DNA of 50,553 nt from an uncultured Myxococcales bacterium (GTDB lineage: Bacteria > Myxococcota_A > Bradymonadia > UBA7976 > VGTA01): contig CAKZRU010000109.1 of the NCBI GenBank assembly GCA_937146725.1, positions 1 to 50,553 of the forward strand, given 5' to 3'. The notes beneath the pieces were generated by a model, which did not search any database, was not told where the DNA came from, and saw only the letters and a program-made list of their open reading frames with translations. Positions within the stretch are counted from its first letter, which is position 1. Each line of letters begins with the position of its first letter. Both the position numbers and the translations under genes were made by a program. Below, piece by piece: positions 1-7,373 of this stretch.

Positions 1-105
1 GCTACTTAGCCACTCTAAGTCAGCAAGACCGCGCAGGGCCCTACTAGAGGCCCGCGACCGGTACTACTGCGGGAAGACTCCCTGTCCCAGGAAAAGTCGG
101 AAACA
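1..105 (+). ncRNA. 3' part of a structured RNA, identity unknown
   Basis: This stretch is G+C-rich compared with the surrounding DNA, has no open frame and runs into a strong intrinsic terminator, so it looks like the 3' end of a stable RNA or leader whose 5' part may lie outside the window. Local hairpins can be seen: CTTAG/CTAAG around 6-20, CGC-GGGCC/GGCCC-GCG around 32-57, and GACT..CCTG/CAGG..AGTC around 76-98. The segment GGTACTACTGCGGGA (60-74) faintly recalls the 3' half of 5S rRNA, and GCCACT plus AGTCAGCAAGACC recalls a B12 box. Neither family's core is complete, so no name is given. Confidence 0.35.
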
Positions 106-109
106 TATT

Positions 110-148
110 AAAACCGAGCTACTTCAAAGTAGTCTCGGTTTTTTTTTG
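110..148 (+). terminator. Intrinsic terminator
   Basis: The stem AAAACCGAG-CTACTT / AAGTAG-(T)-CTCGGTTTT has a CAA-type loop and one bulged T, and is followed by a run of nine T. It ends transcription of the upstream RNA. Because the 5' arm begins with AAAA, it could also work in the opposite direction. From here to 340 I see no gene and no clear promoter. Confidence 0.8.
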
Positions 149-340
149 CCTTAAATTAAAGATATGCTCGGAATAACTCACAAACTCAATCAGCAAACCG
201 GAAATCGCTGTGTTAAATGAGTGAGAACCTTTCTTGGCTCAAGTTGGTCTTTTCATTTATTAAGCATTGATTTTGTGCTAGTTTCTCGTGTTTATCAACA
301 GCACTTTGCAAGGTATTTTACTTGGATTCGGGGGGCAGTT

Positions 341-1735
341 ATGACCTATACAGCTAATGATCAGTCCACTTTTAAGGTTCAAGCATCTGAACTTGATACA
401 AGTCGTTTAATTCGTGGGGCCTGGCTTTGCCCTCATCCGACAAAGGCGACTTGGACAAGTTATGAAGATGCGATCTTGGTTTTTGATGAACAGGGGATCA
501 TCAGCGAATTAATCGAGGCGAAAGATTGGTCAAAAAGATTTCCTTCGATGAGCTTGCCCAACATATCTAATCCACAAGGCGTATGGCTGCCCGGTTTTAT
601 TGATACTCATGTGCACTATCCACAAACTGCGATAATTGGTTCGGCTTCGGGCCCCTTACTAGATTGGCTCGAAACATCAGTGTTTCCCGAAGAAGCTAAG
701 TTTAGCCAAAGCAAATATGCGTCTTATGTAGCCAGCCGCTTTTGTGATCAGCTTTTGCAAAATGGTACCACCTGTGCGGCTGTTTTTTCTAGCAGTCATG
801 TACAAGCCACCCAAATCTTATTTAGTGAGTTTGCACGTCGAGGGCTCAATGGTGAATTGGGCTTAACCTTGATGGATAGAGGGGCTCCCGATGATGTATT
901 ATGCCCAAGTGATTTGGCTTTAGCAGGATGTGAGGAGCTGATCGAAACTTGGCATGGACATGATCAAGGCCGACTAAACTTTTGTATCACACCTCGCTTT
1001 GGCTTGAGCTGTACGCCCAAATTACTTAAAGGCGCCGGTGAGCTATCCCAAAAATATCAGCTGATGATGCAAACGCATATTTCCGAAAATCGAGCTGAAT
1101 TAGTGGCCACTGCCGAAGCTTTTCCCGAGGCCAAAGACTACTTAGCCGTGTATGAAGATCTTGGTTTATTACATGAAAGAAGCTTGTTTGCCCACGGGAT
1201 TTGGTTAAGCGATGACGAGTGGGCTCGCATTGCCAACGCCAAGGCCGCCATTGCGCACTGTCCGGACAGCAACTTCTTTTTGGGCAGCGGACAAATGTCC
1301 TTGGCTAAAATCAAAGCCAATCAAGTCAAAATGGGTCTTGGTTCTGATGTGGGCGCCGGCCGAAGCTTCTCTATGCGTAAAGCCTGTGCGCGAGCCTATG
1401 ATGCAAGTCGTATTTCCGACAGCCCAACCAGCCCTGAAGAACTATTATGGTATGCCACTCGTGGTGGTGCTTTAGCCCTAAATAAGCCAAAGCTTGGTTT
1501 GATTGCGCCAGACGCATACGCTGATGTGATTTGTGTAGAACCGCCACCTAGTTTTTCAATGGATGCTGAACGGTATTCAGTAAGTCAACGAGCGAATCAG
1601 CGAGCAAGTCAGCAGACTTCTCCGCTAAGCGAGCGCTCACTAGAAGACTTGATTGCGCAACTGATTTTCTGTGAAGATTGGCAAGGTATGCTCGAGGTAA
1701 GAACTCGAGGACAAAGTCGATGGCAAAAAGCTTAA
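341..1735 (+). CDS. guaD: Guanine deaminase
   Basis: Zn-dependent amidohydrolase of purine catabolism that converts guanine to xanthine and ammonia in the cytoplasm. The metal-binding DTHVHYP motif is at residues 88-94 (H90, H92). The family landmarks follow in order: LLDWLETSVFPEE, LMDRGAPDD, ITPRFGLSCTP, THISENRAE, KDYLAVYEDLGLL, FAHGIWLSDDE, AIAHCPDSNFFLGSG and GLGSDVGAG. The length, 464 residues, is normal for GuaD. The reading frame stays open up to a GTG at 221, but the ATG at 341 follows a G-rich GGGGGCAG stretch and gives the usual N-terminus. The end overlaps the next gene by 16 bases, so the two are probably cotranscribed. A Gln/Ser-rich QRANQRASQQ stretch near the C-terminus comes from a small repeat. 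Confidence 0.93.
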   Translation: MTYTANDQSTFKVQASELDTSRLIRGAWLCPHPTKATWTSYEDAILVFDEQGIISELIEAKDWSKRFPSMSLPNISNPQGVWLPGFIDTHVHYPQTAIIGSASGPLLDWLETSVFPEEAKFSQSKYASYVASRFCDQLLQNGTTCAAVFSSSHVQATQILFSEFARRGLNGELGLTLMDRGAPDDVLCPSDLALAGCEELIETWHGHDQGRLNFCITPRFGLSCTPKLLKGAGELSQKYQLMMQTHISENRAELVATAEAFPEAKDYLAVYEDLGLLHERSLFAHGIWLSDDEWARIANAKAAIAHCPDSNFFLGSGQMSLAKIKANQVKMGLGSDVGAGRSFSMRKACARAYDASRISDSPTSPEELLWYATRGGALALNKPKLGLIAPDAYADVICVEPPPSFSMDAERYSVSQRANQRASQQTSPLSERSLEDLIAQLIFCEDWQGMLEVRTRGQSRWQKA

Positions 1736-3564
1736 CTCAAGCCCAAACAGCTAAGCTCAAGCTTGCACTACTTGTTTTTACTGTATGCTTAAGTGCTTAC
1801 CAATTTCAGCTCTTTCAATTGCTTTCAAATGGGGCTAAAAGCCTAACTTGGACCCCCAAAAAACTATGGCCAGCATGGGAGACCGATACTCAACTCTATG
1901 AACTTATGTATCGTCTACCTCAAGCCAGCAAAAGAGACAGTAAAAGTTCTTCATCAACCTTAGCACGCGTTGCTCTCATCGAGTTTATACCGGCCGCTGA
2001 CAGACTTATTTATCGGTTTTTTATCGAAATTGATGAGGGCTTTTCTAACCTTAATATCCAACGTGAAATCATCTTAACTCCTTTGAATATTAACGCTGAT
2101 TCCGGCCCCAACGCACAGCAAGAGTCACAGCAAGAGTCAAAGCAAGAGTCAAAGCAGAACCCAAGCAAGTTTCTAAAGATGATGCATCAAGGTTACAAAC
2201 TGAGCTGGCGCGAGCTGAGTCAAGAAAAGGCAGGCTTTTGGTCAGCACCTCAAGAATACCTTAAGTCGGGTAAGGTTATGATTTATTTAGGTAATCAAGA
2301 CGAAAAGCAAGCTAGTAATCAGCAATGGTGTCGCTCAGGGCCCAAGGATCAGTTTTCATATCCAAGTCTTATATCCTCATCTCAAAGCCAAGTCCAATGC
2401 ACCGATGATTTCCCCTTACCCGACGAGCTTTGGCCTTTTTTGGTTATGAGTGCAAGTGAGCTAAAAAGTGAGCTAAAAAGTGAGCTAAAAAGTGAAATAA
2501 GGAAAGAGCTTCATCAGTTTGAGCTATACAGCCCGCTTACCGGTCAAACACTTGGAACACTTAATCAAAGATCAAGTCAGAGTGCTGTCCATCTCCACAA
2601 GATACAAGTACAACAGCAAGAATGGATTAAACAGCGCTTACAGACTAAAACGAAGTATACCCTAACAAGTCACATGCAGACTTTGCTTAAGTTGCAAGAA
2701 CATGCGCAAGCAGAAGATTTATGGACGATTAGACAAACAACTTGGGGAGTAGTCATCAAGCAAACTCAAAAAAGTAAAACACACAGTGTAAGCGACCGTC
2801 GTAGTCTGCAAGAAATGAGAAAGGTAAGGATTAAAGGGACAAGTAGATTAACTCAGAATCTGCATGGCCAAAGCTGGCTTTCAATCGATCTCAACAGTCC
2901 ATTTCCGCCGCTGAACATAGATCAGCAACAGGTTAAAGCGAATCCCGATCATATTGGATATAGATATAATGTATTGCTTAAGGCTCAAAAAGCTGTCGAT
3001 CGCCAAAGACAACTGCAAAAAACAAGTATTCTCACTTTATCAACTCTTGGTAAAAATAAAGCTCAATTAGATCATATTTGTAACGAGATCATGCAAATGC
3101 TCGGCAAGCATAGCTATGATCAAGTGGGTAACACATCACAGAGTACACCACAGAGCACACTAAAGTTACCCACAGATCGCATACTCAGCACGGTGCTCAC
3201 TTGGATGCAGTCAAATATGACCTATGAAATCAGTAGAGGCTCATCATCGTTGGCTAAGATTATTGAGCGAAAGTCAGGGGATTGTAATGAATTAAGCTGG
3301 CTTTTTGTTGAGCTACTTAAAAGCATGGGCATGCAAGCTGAAATGCTTTTTGGGCTAGTGCATGTCAAAGATGATGTATGGGCATATCATGCTTGGGCCC
3401 AAGTACGCATTGATCAAGCTTGGCATATCGTGGATCCAAGTCGCTTTGAACTATATCCTCATCTCGCATATATCGCCTTTAGCCATGGCTCAATGGAGGC
3501 CCAAGAACAGTTAGGAAGCCTTATTGGCCGAGTCAATGGCAAACTATTGTCTAGTTCTCGTTAA
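1720..3564 (+). CDS. Membrane-anchored transglutaminase-like protein
   Basis: The N-terminus has a hydrophobic segment (about residues 11-35) that acts as signal or anchor, so most of the protein should be periplasmic. The C-terminal 120 residues form a transglutaminase-like cysteine-protease fold. The Cys lies in GDCNELSWLFVELLKSMGM (C522), the His in AYHAWAQV (H557) and the Asp in VDPSRF (D572), in the right order for a catalytic triad. The middle part (100-480) matches nothing I recognise and has low-complexity repeats: three 12-bp units at 2116-2151 (QESQQESKQESK) and three at 2455-2490 (SELKSELKSELK). The ATG at 1720 is preferred because GAGGA lies about 8 bases upstream; the frame continues to a TTG at 1678. 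It overlaps guaD, but no functional link is obvious. Substrate unknown. Confidence 0.75.
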   Translation: MAKSLTQAQTAKLKLALLVFTVCLSAYQFQLFQLLSNGAKSLTWTPKKLWPAWETDTQLYELMYRLPQASKRDSKSSSSTLARVALIEFIPAADRLIYRFFIEIDEGFSNLNIQREIILTPLNINADSGPNAQQESQQESKQESKQNPSKFLKMMHQGYKLSWRELSQEKAGFWSAPQEYLKSGKVMIYLGNQDEKQASNQQWCRSGPKDQFSYPSLISSSQSQVQCTDDFPLPDELWPFLVMSASELKSELKSELKSEIRKELHQFELYSPLTGQTLGTLNQRSSQSAVHLHKIQVQQQEWIKQRLQTKTKYTLTSHMQTLLKLQEHAQAEDLWTIRQTTWGVVIKQTQKSKTHSVSDRRSLQEMRKVRIKGTSRLTQNLHGQSWLSIDLNSPFPPLNIDQQQVKANPDHIGYRYNVLLKAQKAVDRQRQLQKTSILTLSTLGKNKAQLDHICNEIMQMLGKHSYDQVGNTSQSTPQSTLKLPTDRILSTVLTWMQSNMTYEISRGSSSLAKIIERKSGDCNELSWLFVELLKSMGMQAEMLFGLVHVKDDVWAYHAWAQVRIDQAWHIVDPSRFELYPHLAYIAFSHGSMEAQEQLGSLIGRVNGKLLSSSR

Positions 3565-3574
3565 GAAAACTAAG

Positions 3575-3610
3575 CCCATTTAGACTCCCATTTAGACTCC
3601 CATTTAGACT
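3575..3610. repeat. Three tandem copies of CCCATTTAGACT
   Basis: Three exact 12-bp copies (3575-3586, 3587-3598, 3599-3610) lie just after the transglutaminase-like gene. They are flanked by AGCCC on the left and GGGCT on the right (3574-3616). A single-copy ancestor would have been a small hairpin, so the expansion seems to lie in a hairpin loop. The rest of the 172-base gap shows nothing clear apart from the AAGGA ribosome binding site of apbE. Confidence 0.9.
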
Positions 3611-3736
3611 TAACGGGCTCGATCACAAAAAGGGCTGACAAAATATGTTTATGAAGCCTTAAGTTTTGTTTATGACTCCTACTCATAGCTAAAACACTTT
3701 ATCTTCGATCATTCTTTTTAAATCAAGGACACTCCC

Positions 3737-4810
3737 ATGCGTGAAATCCCAAGCTTCAAAAACCTAGTCCTACCCTTAGTTTTAGTAGGCGCACTTTTTA
3801 TCGCTCAACTACAGCGAGCTCAAGAAAAAATACCCACTTGGGTCTTTGAAGGCCAAATTATGGGCACGACCTTTACAGTGAAAGCAATCGCACCGACTGA
3901 ACCTAAGCTAGAACTAATTACTGACGCTTTGGAGGCGGTGAATGAGCGAATGTCGACTTACATAGATAGCTCTGAACTGAGTCAAATCAATCAAAATAGC
4001 TCACCAGAGCCGATCAAGATTTCAGACCCCCTAAAACAAGTTTTAATGGCCGCCAAAAAGGTGACCAAGCAAAGTCAAGGTGCCTTTGATATTAGTGTTG
4101 GCCCCTTGGTCAATGCGTGGGGTTTTGGGCCAAATAAAGAGCGTAAACTCCCTAGCGCAGAACAAATTGCCGAACTCAAGGAGTTAAGCGGAGATGAACT
4201 ATGGACGCTGGAAACAAATCACCTCACAAAACTCAATCCTAAGCTCTATCTTGATCTATCAGCCATTGCCAAAGGGTATGCGGTGGATCAAGTCGCTCAG
4301 GCCTTAGAAAAAGCAAAAGTTGAGCGTTATTTGGTAGAAGTGGGCGGAGAAATACGCGTTAAAGGTTTAAATGCAAACCAAGGTGATTGGCGTATAGGCA
4401 TTGACCGTCCCGCACCCAATGAAAGTCGTCGTAAGTTTCAAGTGATCAACCTACACAATACAAGCATTGCCACTTCGGGAGACTATCGGAACCGCTATAT
4501 CGATCAACAGGGTAAAGTTCGTTCACATACCATTGACCCAAGCACCGGTGAACCGATTACCCACACCCTTGCTTCCGTCAGTGTTTTACATCCTGAATGT
4601 ATGTATGCTGATGCCTGGGCAACCGCTTTAAATGTTTTGGGCGCAGAGCGTGGTTTAGCCCTAGCAAACCAACTCAAGTTAGCAGCTATTTTTATCACTC
4701 GTGAAGGCATAAACGAAAAGGCCCTTGAGCTTGATCAAGAATCTACCCGCTATGTCGCTGTGATGAGTGAGGCGATGAAAGCTTATTTGGCTTCCCGAAC
4801 CGATCAATAA
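3737..4810 (+). CDS. apbE: FAD:protein FMN transferase ApbE
   Basis: ApbE transfers FMN from FAD to a Thr or Ser of periplasmic redox proteins such as subunits of Na+-NQR or RNF. A short N-terminal hydrophobic segment (residues 8-23) suggests export or anchoring. Family motifs are present: MGTTFTVKA (about 43), FDISVGPLVNAWGFG, LDLSAIAKGYAVD, VEVGGEIRVKG, SIATSGDYRN, HTIDPSTGEP and the metal-binding YADAWATAL. Length 357 is normal. The ATG has AAGGA 8 bases upstream. No NQR or RNF genes are nearby, but an NqrM-like protein lies at 36607-36861, so a flavinylated NQR-type complex may be encoded elsewhere in the genome. Confidence 0.93.
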   Translation: MREIPSFKNLVLPLVLVGALFIAQLQRAQEKIPTWVFEGQIMGTTFTVKAIAPTEPKLELITDALEAVNERMSTYIDSSELSQINQNSSPEPIKISDPLKQVLMAAKKVTKQSQGAFDISVGPLVNAWGFGPNKERKLPSAEQIAELKELSGDELWTLETNHLTKLNPKLYLDLSAIAKGYAVDQVAQALEKAKVERYLVEVGGEIRVKGLNANQGDWRIGIDRPAPNESRRKFQVINLHNTSIATSGDYRNRYIDQQGKVRSHTIDPSTGEPITHTLASVSVLHPECMYADAWATALNVLGAERGLALANQLKLAAIFITREGINEKALELDQESTRYVAVMSEAMKAYLASRTDQ

Positions 4811-4871
4811 GCCCTTTGATCAATATAAAAAGTTTAAAAAGCTTAAAGAGTTTAATCAACAGGAGATCCTC

Positions 4872-6662
4872 ATGAAAAGCTTACCTCATTTAAGAGAATT
4901 GATGGCCAAAAAAATCCAAAGGCGACGCTTTATGGGCGCTTTGGGAGCGCTAGGATTTACTTATCAGCCCTTTCTCCGGCCCTTGCCTCAGCAATCAAAT
5001 GAGCATTTACTTATTCCCAAAGGATTTAAGGCCACCAAGCTCATTTCATGGGGTGACCGCTTAAGTGATGGACAAAGTTTATGCTTTCCTATTTCTTCTG
5101 CTCAAGAGCAACTAGGCGCCTTGGGCTACAATAATGATTATTTGGCTTTCCACCCGCTGACAAGCGATGCAAACGGTCGAGCTAATTCAGGTTTACTGAG
5201 TATCAATCATGAATATACCAATCCAAGCTTGATGACCCCTCAAGCTAAAAAGGACTCAGATCCACTATTAAGCGATGAGCAAATCAAGGTGGATATGGCG
5301 GCGGTGGGCCATACCGTTTTAGAAATACGCCGGGTTGAGGGTATGTGGGAAGTCGTTTGGGGCAGTCGCTACAACCGACGATTATCGGCTTTGGGTCCAA
5401 AAATGAAACTCAGCGGTCCGGCCGCGGGTCATCCCCTGATGAAAACCAGTGCAGATCCTAGTGGTACTTGGGTTATAGGCACTTTTTCAAATTGTGCCGG
5501 TGGTATAACACCGTGGGGCACTACTTTAATTGCCGAAGAAAATATCAATCAAGGCTTTTACGGGCGTTTAGAAGGCCAATATGCTGATGACCACCGCTTA
5601 ATGGGTATTGGGCATCTAAAAACTCGGCATCCTTGGCACAAAGTAGATTCGCGTTTTAATATCAATCAAGAGCCTCACGAGCCCAATCGCTTTGGATGGA
5701 TTGTAGAGCTTGACCCGACAGACCCTAATTCTGTGCCTATTAAGCGAACTGCTTTGGGGCGTTTCAAGCACGAGTGTGCCAGCTGTACTCTTAGCAAAGA
5801 TGGACGAGTGGTCATTTATTCGGGAGATGATCAAGAGGGCGAGTTTTTGTATCGTTTTGTCAGCAAAGAAAAATATCTGCCAAAGCAAAAAGAGCACAAT
5901 CAGAACCTGCTTGATCAAGGGATTTTATCGGTGGCCCGTTTTGAAGAAGACGGCACTCTAATTTGGCAAGATTTAGTATTTGGCCAACATGGTTTAAGCC
6001 CAGAACATGGCTTTAATGATCAAGCAGAGGTTTTGATTCATGCCCGACGCGCTGCGCGCATTGTCGGCGCTACGCCACTTGATCGTCCGGAAGATGTAGA
6101 AATCAGTCCAAAGACCGGCAAGGTCTATGTGATGCTCACTCAAAACAAGAGTCGTACCCAAGCCTCTCCCGGCTGTGAGCGAGTCCCCAATCTATATGGG
6201 CATATTTTAGAACTGAGTCCCAACATGGATGATCATGCCCAGCAAAAAATGACTTGGACGCCTTTGATTTTAGGAGGGCCAAAGTCACAGGGTGGTACTC
6301 AAAAAGGCAATGGATGGATTAAGAACCCTGATAATGGTGCCTTTGATCTACATGGGCGACTTTGGGTGACGGCTGATGCACATTCAAGCTCTAAAGACAG
6401 CTTTGGCAATGGTTTATGGATTTGTCCTGATGAGGGGCCAGAAAGAGGACAGGCCCAGCGTTTTTGCACAGTCCCCAACGGTGCCGAACCCTGTGGACCC
6501 TGCTTTACGCCCGATGGACGAAGCCTATTTGTCTCCATTCAGCATCCCGCCGAGGGCTCGACTTGGCATAACCCAAGCACTCGTTGGCCGGATTTTAGGT
6601 CAGATATTCCGCCTCGGCCAAGTATTGTGGTCATCGAGCGTGAGGATGGTGAAGTGATTTAG
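4872..6662 (+). CDS. PhoX-family phosphatase (DUF839), Tat-exported
   Basis: Member of the PhoX/DUF839 family of Ca/Fe-dependent alkaline phosphatases and relatives, probably acting in the periplasm. The N-terminus has a twin-arginine signal, RRRFMGALGALGF (17-29), with the RR at the expected place. Typical segments follow: LSINHEYTNP, GTWVIGTFSNCAGGITPWGT, NRFGWIVELDP, CASCTLSKDGRVVIYSGDD, LDRPEDVEISPKTGKVYV, LWVTADAH, and the PCGPCFTPDGRSLFVSIQHPAEG end. The start follows CAGGAGATCCTC, a strong ribosome binding site. It lies 61 bases behind apbE and may share its transcript. No pho box was identified. Phosphatase activity is inferred from the family; some DUF839 proteins have unknown activity. 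Confidence 0.85.
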   Translation: MKSLPHLRELMAKKIQRRRFMGALGALGFTYQPFLRPLPQQSNEHLLIPKGFKATKLISWGDRLSDGQSLCFPISSAQEQLGALGYNNDYLAFHPLTSDANGRANSGLLSINHEYTNPSLMTPQAKKDSDPLLSDEQIKVDMAAVGHTVLEIRRVEGMWEVVWGSRYNRRLSALGPKMKLSGPAAGHPLMKTSADPSGTWVIGTFSNCAGGITPWGTTLIAEENINQGFYGRLEGQYADDHRLMGIGHLKTRHPWHKVDSRFNINQEPHEPNRFGWIVELDPTDPNSVPIKRTALGRFKHECASCTLSKDGRVVIYSGDDQEGEFLYRFVSKEKYLPKQKEHNQNLLDQGILSVARFEEDGTLIWQDLVFGQHGLSPEHGFNDQAEVLIHARRAARIVGATPLDRPEDVEISPKTGKVYVMLTQNKSRTQASPGCERVPNLYGHILELSPNMDDHAQQKMTWTPLILGGPKSQGGTQKGNGWIKNPDNGAFDLHGRLWVTADAHSSSKDSFGNGLWICPDEGPERGQAQRFCTVPNGAEPCGPCFTPDGRSLFVSIQHPAEGSTWHNPSTRWPDFRSDIPPRPSIVVIEREDGEVI

Positions 6663-6677
6663 CTCAAATCGGCCAAT

Positions 6678-6707
6678 GCTTGCTTGATATCAAGAGCAAG
6701 CTTTATT
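6678..6707 (+). terminator. Probable intrinsic terminator after the PhoX gene
   Basis: GCTTGC (6678-6683) pairs with GCAAGC (6696-6701) around the inner palindrome TTGATATCAA, and the T-rich TTTATT follows. The U tract is short, so termination may be partial. Confidence 0.5.
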
Positions 6708-6769
6708 ATACCAAACAAAAGTTTATGTAGGTTTTACGCCCCAAAACACCACAAAATGAGTATAAAACA

Positions 6770-7345
6770 ATGGATGATCTGCCCAAAGATCTCTCAAACG
6801 CTCCCACTCGACTTGATCGGGAAGCCTTGAGAGCACGCAAACATGACCGAGAAAGCTTTTTAGACTTACCACGTACTCCCATTGTTTTGGTGTTTGATGG
6901 CGTTTTTGGCAATTATAACCAAGGCGCTATTTTTAGACTTGCTGATGCTTTTATGCTAGAAAAACTTCACTTTTGTGGTGCATCAGTAAAGCCTTGGCAT
7001 AAGCGGTTTTTAAAGTCAGCGCGTGGCACTCATAAATGGGTGCCTTTTACTGTGGGTGAAGACATCACAGCAGTCATTCAAGCCTATTCTGAGCAAGGAT
7101 ATCAAGTTGCGATTGTTGAACAATGCGAGGGGAGTGTCTCGATGTTAGAGGCTCAGTTTAACACCCCTTTATGCCTAGTTCTTGGCGGTGAGTTATCGGG
7201 TGTATCGGCTGAGATTCTTGAGCTTGCTGATCTTATCATTGAACTGCCCACCCTAGGTATGGCCAATTCTTTAAACGTATCGATGAGTGCCGGTATGGTG
7301 GTGATGACAGCATACCAAACTTATATGAAGCAACTTAAAGGTTGA
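6770..7345 (+). CDS. TrmH/SpoU-family RNA 2'-O-methyltransferase
   Basis: SAM-dependent methyltransferase of the SPOUT class that modifies the ribose 2'-O of tRNA or rRNA. The three trefoil-knot motifs are present: motif 1 GNYNQGAIFRLADA (RNA-contacting Asn and Arg), motif 2 LVLGGELSGVS, and motif 3 LGMANSLNVSMSAGM (SAM pocket). At 191 residues it is a compact form with a short N-terminal extension, like TrmH- or TrmL-sized enzymes. The exact target nucleotide cannot be told from sequence. The ATG at 6770 has no clear Shine-Dalgarno sequence. It converges with the next gene, with only 28 bases between the stop codons. Confidence 0.85.
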   Translation: MDDLPKDLSNAPTRLDREALRARKHDRESFLDLPRTPIVLVFDGVFGNYNQGAIFRLADAFMLEKLHFCGASVKPWHKRFLKSARGTHKWVPFTVGEDITAVIQAYSEQGYQVAIVEQCEGSVSMLEAQFNTPLCLVLGGELSGVSAEILELADLIIELPTLGMANSLNVSMSAGMVVMTAYQTYMKQLKG

Positions 7346-7373
7346 TTAAGAATCATCATTTGACATCAATGAT

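Noticed and set aside
5..40. Possible cobalamin riboswitch (GCCACT...AGTCAGCAAGACC)
   Set aside because: Only the B12-box-like piece is present, the rest of the core would be off the window, and the next gene is guanine deaminase, which has no B12 link.
55..105. Possible 3' half of a 5S rRNA gene
   Set aside because: GGTACTACTGCGGGA and the terminator fit loosely, but the strongly conserved CCGAAC...GAAGU core expected about 40-60 bases upstream is absent, so 5S is not called.
221..340. Forty-codon N-terminal extension of guanine deaminase from GTG 221
   Set aside because: Its residues do not resemble the family N-terminus, and the ATG at 341 gives a standard-length enzyme with a G-rich upstream site.
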